This document shows, piece after piece, positions 44,086 through 52,990 of a stretch of 64,000 nucleotides of DNA. The stretch's first letter is position 1, and each line of letters begins with the position of its first letter. The stretch comes from Paracoccus sp. IB05 (lineage in GTDB: Bacteria; Pseudomonadota; Alphaproteobacteria; Rhodobacterales; Rhodobacteraceae): NCBI RefSeq assembly GCF_016405985.1, contig NZ_JAEFCF010000011.1:60222-124221 (forward strand). The letters are read 5' to 3'. The position numbers were made by a program, and so were the translations under genes. The notes beneath the pieces are model-generated. The model saw only the letters and a list, made by a program, of their open reading frames with translations, was not told the origin of the DNA and did no database searches.

Positions 44086-44110
44086 GCGGGCGACGGATAT
44101 GAGGGTGGAC

Positions 44111-44881
44111 ATGCAGGCTGTTATCCTGGCAGGGGGCTTTGGCACCCGGATCTCCGAAGAGAGCCATCTGAAACCCAAGCCGATGATCGAGATCGGCAGC
44201 CGCCCGATATTGTGGCATATCATGAAGATCTATGCCCATCACGGCATCACCGATTTCGTGATCTGCCTTGGCTATCGCGGCCATATGATCAAGGAATATT
44301 TCGCCAATTACGTCATGCACAGCTCGGATATGACGGTCGATGCGCGGACGGGCGAGATCACCTATCACGGCTCGGTCGCCGAACCCTGGCGCATCACGCT
44401 GATTGACACAGGCGAGAATTCGATGACCGGGGGGCGGCTGAAGCGGGCAAAGCCCTGGCTTGGCCAGACCTTTTGCATGACCTATGGCGACGGGGTCTCG
44501 GATATCGATATCGCAGCGGAAATCGCCTTTCACCGCGCCCATGGCAAGCTTGCGACCATCGCGGCCGTGACGCCTCCGGGCCGCTACGGCGCGCTTGAGA
44601 TGACCGCAAGCGGCCAGGTGGAGCGGTTCATCGAAAAGCCGCCCGGAGATGAGGGCCGCATCAACGGCGGCTTTTTCGTGCTGGAGCGCGAGGTCCTGGA
44701 CCGGATCGAGGGCGATCCGACACCTTTCGAGGGCGATCCGCTTGAGGGGCTCGCCCGCGACGGAGAGCTGCAGGCCTGGCGCCATCCCGGCTTCTGGCAC
44801 GCGATGGATACGCTGCGCGACCGCAACCATCTGGAAAAACTCTGGTCCGGCGGGGCCGCGCCCTGGAAAATCTGGTCGTGA
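44111..44881 (+). CDS. rfbF: Glucose-1-phosphate cytidylyltransferase
   Basis: 256 residues. RfbF makes CDP-glucose from CTP and glucose 1-phosphate. The N-terminal nucleotide loop L-A-G-G-F-G-T-R (6-13), the K-P-K-P-M-I-E-I-G segment, C-M-T-Y-G-D-G-V-S-D (metal-binding Asp) and F-I-E-K-P all fit this family. ATG at 44111 was preferred over 44099, since GAGGGTGG lies before it. It overlaps the next gene by GTGA and begins an operon of four coupled sugar genes. Confidence 0.93.
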   Translation: MQAVILAGGFGTRISEESHLKPKPMIEIGSRPILWHIMKIYAHHGITDFVICLGYRGHMIKEYFANYVMHSSDMTVDARTGEITYHGSVAEPWRITLIDTGENSMTGGRLKRAKPWLGQTFCMTYGDGVSDIDIAAEIAFHRAHGKLATIAAVTPPGRYGALEMTASGQVERFIEKPPGDEGRINGGFFVLEREVLDRIEGDPTPFEGDPLEGLARDGELQAWRHPGFWHAMDTLRDRNHLEKLWSGGAAPWKIWS

Positions 44882-45948
44882 TCTCTGGTTCCGCGAGCGA
44901 CTTCTGGGCCGGGAAGCGCGTTCTGCTGACCGGCCATACCGGGTTCAAGGGCGCCTGGGCGGGCCGCTGGCTGGCGCGGCGCGGCGCGGTGGTGACCGGT
45001 CTCGCTCTGGCCCCGGAGCCCGGGCCGAACCTCTCGACGCTTCTGGGCACGGGCCATCTCGCGGCCTCGCATCTGGTCGATCTGCGCGACGCGGCGGCGG
45101 TTGACGCGGCCGTGGCCCAGGCGCAGCCCGATCTGGTGCTGCATATGGCCGCACAGCCGCTGGTGCGGCGGTCTTACGCGGAACCGGTCGCGACCTTTGC
45201 CACCAATGTCATGGGCACGCTGCATCTCCTTGACGCGCTGCATCGGCTGGCACGCCCGCGCGCGGTGCTCGTGATCACCTCGGACAAGGTCTATGAGAAT
45301 GACGGCTCCGGCCGTGCCTATGAGGAAGGCGACCGGCTGGGCGGGCATGACCCCTATTCGGCCTCGAAAGCCGCGACCGAAATCGCTGTGGCCTCGTGGC
45401 GGCAGTCTTTCTGCCCTGAGGGCGGCCCCCGGCTGATGACCGCGCGGGGCGGCAATGTGATCGGCGGCGGCGACTGGTCGGAAGACCGGCTGATCCCCGA
45501 TATCATCCGCGCGCTGGCCGCAGATGAGGTGCCGGTGCTGCGCAATCCCGCCTCGACCCGGCCCTGGCAGCATGTGCTGGAATGTCTTGACGGCTATCTC
45601 ACCCTGCTTGAGGCGATGACAGGTGACGCGCCCCTGCCCGATGCGCTGAATTTCGGCCCCGCCGAGGGGGCAGAGCCGGTAGCGGTCGGCGCGCTGACGA
45701 ACCGCCTGCTCTCGGCCATGGGCCGCCCGGCCGCTTTCGCGCAGGATCCCCGGACCGGCCCGCATGAGATGGCGCTCCTTGGCATCAACTCCGCGCTGGC
45801 GCAGGAGGTGCTTGGCTGGACGCCGCGCCTTGACGCCGCCCGGACCATCGGCCTCACCGCTGACTGGTATGCCGCCTGGGCGGACGGGCAGGATATGACC
45901 GCGCTCACCGACCACCAGATTGCCCTTTACGAGGATATCCGCCCGTGA
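44878..45948 (+). CDS. rfbG: CDP-glucose 4,6-dehydratase
   Basis: 356 residues, extended short-chain dehydrogenase. The NAD loop G-H-T-G-F-K-G (19-25) is characteristic of CDP-glucose 4,6-dehydratases; the catalytic Y160-x-x-x-K164 lies in D-P-Y-S-A-S-K and the T-S-D-K segment in V-I-T-S-D-K-V-Y. The product is CDP-4-keto-6-deoxyglucose, the common precursor of CDP-sugars in surface glycans. GTG start overlapping the rfbF stop; its own stop overlaps the methyltransferase GTG start. Confidence 0.93.
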   Translation: MISGSASDFWAGKRVLLTGHTGFKGAWAGRWLARRGAVVTGLALAPEPGPNLSTLLGTGHLAASHLVDLRDAAAVDAAVAQAQPDLVLHMAAQPLVRRSYAEPVATFATNVMGTLHLLDALHRLARPRAVLVITSDKVYENDGSGRAYEEGDRLGGHDPYSASKAATEIAVASWRQSFCPEGGPRLMTARGGNVIGGGDWSEDRLIPDIIRALAADEVPVLRNPASTRPWQHVLECLDGYLTLLEAMTGDAPLPDALNFGPAEGAEPVAVGALTNRLLSAMGRPAAFAQDPRTGPHEMALLGINSALAQEVLGWTPRLDAARTIGLTADWYAAWADGQDMTALTDHQIALYEDIRP

Positions 45949-47177
45949 CCCGTTCCTGCCGCTTTTGCAACGCAGCCCTGACCCAGACGCTCGTCGATCT
46001 GGGCGAGACCCCGCTTGCAAACAGCTACCTGCCCGCAGGGGATGCGGGCGCCCTGGCCGCCGAGCGGCGCTTTCCGCTGCATGTCATGGTCTGCAACAGC
46101 TGCTGGCTTGCCCAGACAACCGAGACCGTGCCTGCGGATGCGATCTTTTCGCATGGCTATGCCTATCTCTCGTCCTTTTCTCAGGGCTGGGTCGATCATG
46201 CCCGCCGCTATGCCACCGCGATGACGGCGCGGTTCTCGCTTGGCCCGCAGTCGAAAGTGGTCGAGATCGCGTCGAATGACGGCTATCTGCTGCAGCATTT
46301 CGTGGCGGATGCTGTCCCGGTGCTGGGGGTCGAACCCGCCGGTCATGCCGCAAGCCTTGCCGAAGCAAAGGGCGTGCCCACGCGGGTCGCGTTCTTCGGC
46401 GAAGCGACCGCGCGGCAGCTGCGTGAAGAGGGGCATGGCGCCGATCTGATGGCCGCGAATAACGTGCTGGCCCATGTCCCCGATATCCGCGATTTCGCCG
46501 CCGGGTTCCGGGTGCTGCTGAACCCTCAGGGCGTTGCGACCTTTGAATTCCCGCATCTGGCGCGGCTGATCGAACAGGTACAGTTCGATACGATCTATCA
46601 CGAACACTATTCCTACCTGTCGCTGACCTTTGTGCGCCGTTTGATGGAGGAGGCCGGGCTGGAGGTCTTCGACGTCGAACGCCTGCCAACCCATGGCGGC
46701 TCGCTGCGGGTCTTTGTCGGCCATAAGGGCGCGCATCAGCCGGGGCCGGGCCTCGCAGAGGTCGCGGCGGAAGAGACGCGCCTGAAGCTGGATCAGGCTG
46801 CCGGATATGGCGATCTCGCCGGCAAGGTCGCGGCAATCACCAGCGCCTTCCGTGCCTTCGTGGCGCGTGCGCGCGAAGACGGCAAGACCATCGCGGGCTA
46901 TGGTGCGGCGGCAAAGGGGAACACCTTCCTCAACGTGGCCGGCATCGGCGCGAATGACATCGCTTTCGTCGTCGACCGCAACCCCGAGAAACAGGCGACC
47001 CTGTTGCCGGGCAGCCATATCCCGGTCTTCGCGCCCGAAGAAATCGCCGCCCGCCGCCCGGATTACCTGGTGATCCTGCCTTGGAACATCGCAGCCGAGG
47101 TCCGCGACCAGCAGGCACAGATCCGCGCCTGGGGCGGGGAATTCGTCACCGCGATCCCCACGCTTCACATCGGATGA
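45945..47177 (+). CDS. Sugar C-methyltransferase (TylCIII/NovU-like)
   Basis: 410 residues in three parts: an N-terminal zinc-type domain with C-R-F-C (5-8) and C-N-S-C (50-53), a SAM-binding domain (V-V-E-I-A-S-N-D-G-Y-L-L-Q), and a C-terminal domain with G-Y-G-A-A-A-K-G-N-T-F-L-N and P-D-Y-L-V-I-L-P-W-N. The triad matches the 3-C-methyltransferases of keto-deoxysugars. H-E-H-Y-S-Y-L-S is the conserved catalytic region. It should add a methyl branch to a 4-keto sugar. GTG start, coupled to rfbG and to the epimerase behind it. Confidence 0.9.
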   Translation: MTRSCRFCNAALTQTLVDLGETPLANSYLPAGDAGALAAERRFPLHVMVCNSCWLAQTTETVPADAIFSHGYAYLSSFSQGWVDHARRYATAMTARFSLGPQSKVVEIASNDGYLLQHFVADAVPVLGVEPAGHAASLAEAKGVPTRVAFFGEATARQLREEGHGADLMAANNVLAHVPDIRDFAAGFRVLLNPQGVATFEFPHLARLIEQVQFDTIYHEHYSYLSLTFVRRLMEEAGLEVFDVERLPTHGGSLRVFVGHKGAHQPGPGLAEVAAEETRLKLDQAAGYGDLAGKVAAITSAFRAFVARAREDGKTIAGYGAAAKGNTFLNVAGIGANDIAFVVDRNPEKQATLLPGSHIPVFAPEEIAARRPDYLVILPWNIAAEVRDQQAQIRAWGGEFVTAIPTLHIG

Positions 47178-47707
47178 GGCTGAACCCCACGCCCCTGCCC
47201 GGCCTGATCACGGTCGAGGCCGATCCGCATCAGGATGCGCGCGGCCAGTTCGCGCGGGTCTTCTGCCGTGACAGCTTTCTCGCGGCGGGGGTGGATTTTC
47301 AGCCGGTGCAGGTCAATCTCTCGACCAACACCCTGGCCCATACGCTGCGCGGTCTGCATTACCAGGCCGGCGAATTCGCCGAGGAAAAACTGGTCCGCTG
47401 TGTTGCCGGACGGGTCTGGGATGTGGCGGTCGATCTGCGCCCCGGCCCGACGCGCGGCACATGGCATGCGGTGGAGCTTGATGCCGGTAGGATGAACGGC
47501 ATCTATATCCCCAAAGGCTTTGCGCATGGGTTTCTCAGCCTCACGCCCGGCGCGGTGGTTCAATATATGATGGCGCCCGCCTATATCCCCGGTCATGGGC
47601 GCGGGATCGCCTGGGATGACCCCGATCTCGCCATCACCTGGCCCGCGCGACCTGCGGTGATCTCTGACGCCGACGCCGCCCTGCCGCCCTTCGCCAGCCT
47701 GACCTGA
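47174..47707 (+). CDS. RmlC-like keto-sugar 3,5-epimerase
   Basis: 177 residues of the dTDP-4-dehydrorhamnose 3,5-epimerase cupin family: D-P-H-Q-D-A-R-G-Q-F-A-R-V-F-C-R, R-G-L-H-Y-Q (catalytic His) and Y-I-P-K-G-F-A-H-G-F. Because its neighbours act on CDP-sugars, it probably epimerises a CDP-4-keto-6-deoxy, C-methylated hexose at C3 and/or C5. The start is ATGA-coupled to the methyltransferase. No reductase follows, so the last step of this sugar is encoded elsewhere. Confidence 0.88.
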   Translation: MRLNPTPLPGLITVEADPHQDARGQFARVFCRDSFLAAGVDFQPVQVNLSTNTLAHTLRGLHYQAGEFAEEKLVRCVAGRVWDVAVDLRPGPTRGTWHAVELDAGRMNGIYIPKGFAHGFLSLTPGAVVQYMMAPAYIPGHGRGIAWDDPDLAITWPARPAVISDADAALPPFASLT

Positions 47708-47729
47708 CCTGACCGCTACAGGAGTGACC

Positions 47730-48506
47730 ATGCCAGATTCGCAAGCTCTGCCGGATTTCGGCGCCTGGCTGATCAACCTGCCGCGATCAGCACAGCGGCG
47801 CGCAGCTATGGAGGCACAGCTGGCCGCGCTGACCCTGCCTTACACCTTGCACGAGGCCACCGATGGCCGCGCCGAATGGGACCGGCTGGTGCAGAATGTC
47901 GACCTGCCCGCCTTTCGCCGCAATGTGGGGCGCGAGGTCCTTCCGGGCGAAATCGGCTGCTACCATTCGCATATCGCGGTCTGGCAGGCGTTTTTCGACT
48001 CCGGCAAGGATGTGGCGCTGGTGATGGAGGATGATGTCGTCTTCCACCCCGAATTCATGACCGCGCTGCAAACGGCGCTGGCTGCGAAGGCCGACTGGGA
48101 TTTCCTGAAGCTCAACAAGATCCGCGCGAAACAGCCCTTGCGGCAGAAGAAACTGGGCGCCTGGGATCTGAACGCCTATCTCGGCCCCGCGACGGGGCTT
48201 GGCGCCTATCTGATCCGCCGCGATCTGGTGGCGCGGCTGTTGCCCAGGGTGCTGCCGATCACCCGCCCCATCGACCACGAGCTTGACCGCGTCCATATCC
48301 ATGACTTCCGCCATTACGGGCTGGAACCCTTCCCCAGCCATGTCGATGACGGCAATTCCAGCACCATCACCGGCCAGTCGCATGGAGATGTGCGGAAATT
48401 TCCCTGGTATCGGCGGCTGCCGCTATATGGGCTGCGGTTTCGCAATATGATCGGAAAGCTGGTCTATCTGACCCGCAAAGGGCGCTTTCCCGCCCCGAAG
48501 CGCTGA
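47730..48506 (+). CDS. Glycosyltransferase family 25 protein
   Basis: 258 residues. The start is I-N-L-P-R-S-A-Q-R-R, the GT25 opening; G-E-I-G-C-Y-H-S-H and the acidic V-M-E-D-D-V-V-F sit at the donor and metal site. GT25 enzymes in bacteria add galactose or similar to LPS. ATG at 47730 has AGGAG six bases before it; a GTG at 47724 is less well spaced. The gene lies 22 bases after the epimerase and closes the plus-strand group. Confidence 0.87.
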   Translation: MPDSQALPDFGAWLINLPRSAQRRAAMEAQLAALTLPYTLHEATDGRAEWDRLVQNVDLPAFRRNVGREVLPGEIGCYHSHIAVWQAFFDSGKDVALVMEDDVVFHPEFMTALQTALAAKADWDFLKLNKIRAKQPLRQKKLGAWDLNAYLGPATGLGAYLIRRDLVARLLPRVLPITRPIDHELDRVHIHDFRHYGLEPFPSHVDDGNSSTITGQSHGDVRKFPWYRRLPLYGLRFRNMIGKLVYLTRKGRFPAPKR

Positions 48507-48509
48507 ATT

Positions 48510-49313
48510 TCAGCGCGGCAGGTCGCCACCGTTTTCCACCCAATATTCCGCCATCCAGCGCACCTGGCCATGGCCCATATGCGGAAACCTGTCCCAGAAC
48601 CGGTTGCCCGGTCGCAAAAGGTCAATCGGGCGCGGCGTGCCGTGGAAGGCGAGCACCTTGGCAGATGCCGGCGGCGCTTTGGGCGGCAGAAACAGATCCA
48701 GCCCGATCGGGCGGCGCAGATGCCGCTTGAAGCTGATCACCCAGCCATCGGGCCAATACTCCATTGCGCTGGCTTCCGCCCCGACCCAGTTCTGCTCGAT
48801 CACATGGTCACGCACGGCCTTTTCGCGATCGGCGGTGAAGCGGTCGACGATCTGGCCTTCGGCGCCCAGCGTGAAGGCGAAGATGCAGGTCCCGGCCTCC
48901 CGGGGCACGTTTGCCCGCGACGGCCGCCCCCAACCCTCGCCCATATCCGTGGTCAGGACCGGCGCCGGATGGTCGAAAAACGGGTCCAGCGCGCCGCAGA
49001 TCACCATATCAAGGTCGATGAAAAGCGCGCGGCCCTTCAGCCCGTAAAGATCATGCTCAAACACCCCGAGTTTAGCCCAGGCGCCGCTTTTCCACATGCC
49101 CTGTGTCAGGCCAAGATCGGGGATCGGATAGGCCTCGATATCGGGGCCAAGCCCGGTCGCGTCATCCGTCAGGCAGACAAAGCGGAAATCCCCGGTGATG
49201 TTCCGGCGGCAGGCATTATAAAGCACGTTCACATAGCTGGCCGGATAGAGCTTGCCCCATTTCATGCTCAGCACAACGCGCTCGCCGGAGCCGCTTTTCG
49301 AATGGGGAGCCAT
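48510..49313 (-). CDS. Probable glycosyltransferase (GT8-like fold), unassigned
   Basis: 267 residues. The N-terminus (V-V-L-S-M-K-W-G-K-L-Y-P-A-S-Y-V-N-V-L) and the D-L-D-M-V-I-C-G-A-L-D-P-F-F motif, a D-x-D metal site, suggest a GT-A-fold transferase close to GT8; the C-terminal A-F-H-G-T-P-R-P has the histidine seen in that group. Many Rhodobacteraceae glycan clusters carry such genes. The substrate is not known. GAGG lies seven bases before ATG. The gene is on the strand opposite to its neighbours. Confidence 0.7.
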   Translation of the reverse strand: MAPHSKSGSGERVVLSMKWGKLYPASYVNVLYNACRRNITGDFRFVCLTDDATGLGPDIEAYPIPDLGLTQGMWKSGAWAKLGVFEHDLYGLKGRALFIDLDMVICGALDPFFDHPAPVLTTDMGEGWGRPSRANVPREAGTCIFAFTLGAEGQIVDRFTADREKAVRDHVIEQNWVGAEASAMEYWPDGWVISFKRHLRRPIGLDLFLPPKAPPASAKVLAFHGTPRPIDLLRPGNRFWDRFPHMGHGQVRWMAEYWVENGGDLPR

Positions 49314-49464
49314 ATTTGCCTCGGATTTACGTGCATCGGATCACAAGGGTCCATTCTGTCACCATTCGGCCCGGGCTGCCAGAGCGGGCCGCACCGCACC
49401 GCCACAGCCTCGCCATTCGCCGCGCAATGCGCTAGTCAGAAGACAGGAAACAGGGGGCCTGGCA

Positions 49465-50388
49465 GTGACAGAGGGGCGGGATGCGGTAAAGACTGAGGGG
49501 CTTGCGCTGACGGTGTTGATCCCGACGCATAACCGCCCGGATCTGCTGAAACGCGCGGTCGCCTCGGCGCTGGCGGATCTGCCGGCGGGGGCGGAGGTTC
49601 TGGTGATCGATGATGCCTCCGGCGTCCCGGCCAGCGAGGTTCTGGCCGGATGGGACACGCGGCTCCGGGTCTTGCGCAACAGCGGTTTGCGCGGCGCGGC
49701 CGGGGCGCGGAATTTCGGCGTGGCGGAGGCCCTGGGCGAGATCATCCTCTTCCTCGACGATGATGACGAACTCCTGCCCGGTTACGCCGCCCGCGTCCTG
49801 GAGATCGCCACAGGCGAACCCGTGGATTACGGCTTCAGCGCGGTGCTCAGGCGCGATGCCTCGGGGCAGGAAGAAACGGTCACCCGCCGCCTCGCTGCGG
49901 GTCAGGTGCCGGCAAATGCCGCGCTGCGCCACAAGATCGCCGGGCTTGGCACCGGATTCTGGATCCGCCGCGCGCGGTTTCTCGCCCTGGGCGGCCTCGA
50001 TCCCGATCAGAAGATCGACGAGGATACCAGCCTGTGCTGCGCGCTCATCGCCAGTGGCAGCCTGCCCTGGTATGAGGCGCGGCCCGGCATGCGGGTCTAT
50101 CACCTGCACAGCGCCGCCGATGCGCCTGGCGCGCAGCTGACGCAAGGGTCGGACCCGGATCTGGTGCTGGATTGCTACCTGCGGACCTGGGCCCGGCATG
50201 AGGCAAGCTTTCCCGCATGGTCCGAGGCACGCTGGTTCCTTGGGGCACGTTATCTGCGCCGGGCGGCAAAACTGGGCGCGCGCGCGCGGATCAGGGCTTT
50301 CACGGCAATGGTGCGCCCCAGGCTGATGCGGCCCGCATTCCGGCTTTATGGCGCGGTCAAGCTCATGTCATCGAAAGCGCGGCGCTGA
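49465..50388 (+). CDS. Glycosyltransferase family 2 protein
   Basis: 307 residues. The GT2 pattern is clear: V-L-I-P-T-H-N-R-P-D-L-L-K-R-A-V, then V-I-D-D-A-S, F-L-D-D-D-D-E-L (D-x-D metal site), and I-D-E-D-T-S-L-C in place of the ED motif. It is predicted to add a sugar to the surface glycan. GTG at 49465 has AGGGGG seven bases upstream and was chosen; the open frame reaches 49252 but that part reads as the reverse of the neighbouring start. It converges on the next GT2 gene, with three bases between the stops. Confidence 0.87.
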   Translation: MTEGRDAVKTEGLALTVLIPTHNRPDLLKRAVASALADLPAGAEVLVIDDASGVPASEVLAGWDTRLRVLRNSGLRGAAGARNFGVAEALGEIILFLDDDDELLPGYAARVLEIATGEPVDYGFSAVLRRDASGQEETVTRRLAAGQVPANAALRHKIAGLGTGFWIRRARFLALGGLDPDQKIDEDTSLCCALIASGSLPWYEARPGMRVYHLHSAADAPGAQLTQGSDPDLVLDCYLRTWARHEASFPAWSEARWFLGARYLRRAAKLGARARIRAFTAMVRPRLMRPAFRLYGAVKLMSSKARR

Positions 50389-50391
50389 AGA

Positions 50392-51693
50392 TCAGCTCTC
50401 CGCCGGTTGCCACGACGCCCAGGGCCGGGGAGCGCTTTCAAAGAGCCGCGCCGCCGTGCCATGCATCCGCAACATCCGCGCAAAACCCGATACCGGGCCG
50501 GAAGCCCGCCCGGTGCTTGTCTCAAGCCGGGTCAGGCGGTCAAGGAAATCAGCGGCTGTCAGAGCATCCTGCATCGGCGGCCCGCCAACGGCCCTGATCC
50601 GTCCGGGCGCATTGCTGCGGCGCATCCCGTCTTTCGCCCGCGGCGCGGGCGGCGCCCCGGCGACAGGAGAAGCGGCGGGGGGAATATCGAAATCCGGACC
50701 GAAGAAGCTCCGCGCCAGCGCAACACAGTCGGAGCGGTCCGGTTCGACGAAACCGGCGATCTCCCGGGCGACACGCGCGCTCCAGGCCGCCATATCCAGA
50801 TCCAGTTCGCGCCCGCATTGCCGCGCCGCTTCGGTCAGCCCGTCCAGTGTCACCAGGTTCAGCGAGGACGTCCGGGCAGGCAGCCGACACTGATAAGGAT
50901 CCTCGGCACTTTCGCGGAGGAATTTCACAAATTCCGGGCTGAGCTCTGCCTTGGCAAGTTTCGTATGCTGTTGCGCCGCTGCCCCGTTCGAGCGCGGCGA
51001 GGTGCCACCCATGGTCAAAGGCAGGTTGACCTTCATGATCGGGCGATCCCCGATCACCAGCGCCTGCATCGAAGTATAGAGATCGGGGGAGGAGCCCCGG
51101 AAATAAGGCCCGCCGGTCCGCGCAACAACACGGTCGATCAGCCGGCGGCTGATCATGCCATGATAGATCATGCCGCCATCGTGATAGGTGCGGAAACTCG
51201 CATTGCAAAAACGCGCCAGCACCTCCGCAGGGTCGAGCATCTCGCGCCTCCCGTCCAGATGTTGCGGCCGGATCTTGACCCAGCCATCGGCGCCGCTGGC
51301 GGGATCGGGCCAGTGGTAATTCTCGACCCGCCATTTGTAGATATCGACATCCGCCGCCTCGATCATCTGCCGCGCCAGCGCCAGACCATGGGGCAGCACC
51401 GCATCATCATCGCCGATATAGATCAGATGCGAGCCGGTGGCATTTTCCAGCGCGAACTGGAAATTCTCGCGCATCGAAAGCCTGCGCTCGCTGCGGATCA
51501 CCTTCAGGCGCGGATCAAGCTCTCTGGCCAACCAGGCATCGGTCCCATCGGTCGATGCATTGTCGGCCACGACAATCTCGACCGCGATCCCGGCACGGTC
51601 TGCGGCCAGTTTCGCCGAGGCGAGTGCACAGGGCAGATATTCAAGACGCTCGCGGGTCGGGATGACAAGGCTGATTTTGGCTGACATATTCAC
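50392..51693 (-). CDS. Glycosyltransferase family 2 protein, long C-terminus
   Basis: 433 residues. The N-terminal GT2 domain starts I-S-L-V-I-P-T-R-E-R-L-E-Y and has V-V-A-D-N-A-S-T-D-G-T and Y-I-G-D-D-D-A-V-L. Residues past about 250 form an alpha-rich tail without recognised domain. GTG at 51693 is preceded by AGGA at good spacing; ATG at 51687 is an alternative. The donor and acceptor cannot be inferred. Confidence 0.85.
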   Translation of the reverse strand: MNMSAKISLVIPTRERLEYLPCALASAKLAADRAGIAVEIVVADNASTDGTDAWLARELDPRLKVIRSERRLSMRENFQFALENATGSHLIYIGDDDAVLPHGLALARQMIEAADVDIYKWRVENYHWPDPASGADGWVKIRPQHLDGRREMLDPAEVLARFCNASFRTYHDGGMIYHGMISRRLIDRVVARTGGPYFRGSSPDLYTSMQALVIGDRPIMKVNLPLTMGGTSPRSNGAAAQQHTKLAKAELSPEFVKFLRESAEDPYQCRLPARTSSLNLVTLDGLTEAARQCGRELDLDMAAWSARVAREIAGFVEPDRSDCVALARSFFGPDFDIPPAASPVAGAPPAPRAKDGMRRSNAPGRIRAVGGPPMQDALTAADFLDRLTRLETSTGRASGPVSGFARMLRMHGTAARLFESAPRPWASWQPAES

Positions 51694-51753
51694 CTGATAA
51701 TCCTGGATTGAAATGGCTCCTCTCCCCGCTGAAACCGGGTGCCGGCCCGGGCA

Positions 51754-52476
51754 TCATGACGCGCGGAGTGCCTTGAAACTCCGCCAGTCAAGGCTTGCAG
51801 GGCGCAGATGAGACGCCGCCTCAGAAGGCGTGACTGCGGCAAGAAGGTCAAGTGCCGTCACATAGGGGGTAAAGTCGCCATGCAACTGAGGCCAGGGGTC
51901 AGGGCGGTAATCCATATAGGAGACGCGGATACCTGCCGCTTCGAAACCTTCATGATCAAGATAGGAAAGCGCGCCATGTCCGGTCAGATATTCGGTGCCG
52001 GAAACTGCCTCGACCAGAGCACGGACCCGATCAGACGACGCGCCGCCGACCGCCATCTTCGAGGCAAGCAGCCGCTGTGCCGGCAGAATGCCCATGGCCT
52101 CGGCCATCCTTTCCGCGCTGGCGATCAGACGGTCGCAAAGACTGCCCTGCCCCTGATGGACCTGATCGAAAAGCATCATCGCACAAGCAGCATGCGGCTG
52201 GCCGCGCAGGCTCTGGTCCAGAAGCGCGCGATGCGAGGCCACCCAGGAGCCGCCGCTCTCGGCAAGATCAGCGATCCGCTGGAAACTGCCCTTGCCGGCC
52301 AGCGGCACACTCATCCACCGGCGCCCCCCATCCAGCTTTACCTGAATACGGTTGGTAAAGCTGCCTTTCGAGAACTGCGCATCATCGAGCCAGATCCAGA
52401 CATCCGCCATCGCCATCTGGGCAAGAAAGCCGGGCCAGGGGAAATACATCGGTTGCGATATGACCACCCGTGTCAT
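51754..52476 (-). CDS. WbqC-like family protein
   Basis: 240 residues. The signature I-S-Q-P-M-Y-F-P-W-P-G-F-L-A-Q-M at the N-terminus and W-L-D-D-A-Q-F-S-K-G-S-F-T-N-R-I-Q are diagnostic of the WbqC family, which occurs almost only in O-antigen and related surface-glycan loci and has no settled biochemical activity. The ATG overlaps the GNAT stop by four bases (ATGA), so both are read together. Confidence 0.9.
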   Translation of the reverse strand: MTRVVISQPMYFPWPGFLAQMAMADVWIWLDDAQFSKGSFTNRIQVKLDGGRRWMSVPLAGKGSFQRIADLAESGGSWVASHRALLDQSLRGQPHAACAMMLFDQVHQGQGSLCDRLIASAERMAEAMGILPAQRLLASKMAVGGASSDRVRALVEAVSGTEYLTGHGALSYLDHEGFEAAGIRVSYMDYRPDPWPQLHGDFTPYVTALDLLAAVTPSEAASHLRPASLDWRSFKALRAS

Positions 52477-52985
52477 GGCAGATTTGCCCCTTCGAGCAAT
52501 TTCTCGAACAGGATGGCATCATGGCGTGTTGTGCCATCGTCATATTGCGCGCTGAGCGTGCCGATACGGCGCCAGCCGGCGCGAGCGTATAGGCCCAGTG
52601 CGGGCGCATTGTCAGCGCGGACCTGCAAGAGGAGTTTGTGCAGCGCAAGATCATCGCGCGCAGCCGCCTCGGCACCAGCCAGTGCGGCGCGCCCAAGCCC
52701 GGCGCCGCGCGCAGCCTGCCTCAGACAGATCCCCAGCCAGCCGTAACGGCTGCGGCGATGGATATCGGCGATCTGGACAAAGCCTGCAATTGCCCCAGCA
52801 GCCTCAGCAATGACGCGAAACCAGCCAGCATCCTCGCGACGCCGGACCCATGCAGCCGCTTCGGCCTCGGGGTCGGAAGCCGGGCCGCTCGCCTCCGGGC
52901 TTGCCATCAGCAAATGCTGCAGCGCCTTGTCTGCGCGAAGTTCGGCGATCACGGCCATATCGGCAGGACAGACAGCGCGCAGCAT
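52473..52985 (-). CDS. GNAT family N-acetyltransferase
   Basis: 170 residues with acetyl-CoA motif A L-G-I-C-L-R-Q-A-A-R-G-A-G-L-G-R-A-A-L and motif B L-L-L-Q-V-R-A-D-N-A-P-A-L-G-L-Y-A-R-A-G-W. Next to a sugar aminotransferase and WbqC, N-acylation of an amino sugar is plausible but unproven. The ATG lies five bases behind the CmcI-like gene; it is in a four-gene minus-strand set with wbqC and the GT2 gene. Confidence 0.85.
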   Translation of the reverse strand: MLRAVCPADMAVIAELRADKALQHLLMASPEASGPASDPEAEAAAWVRRREDAGWFRVIAEAAGAIAGFVQIADIHRRSRYGWLGICLRQAARGAGLGRAALAGAEAAARDDLALHKLLLQVRADNAPALGLYARAGWRRIGTLSAQYDDGTTRHDAILFEKLLEGANLP

Positions 52986-52990
52986 GGGGG

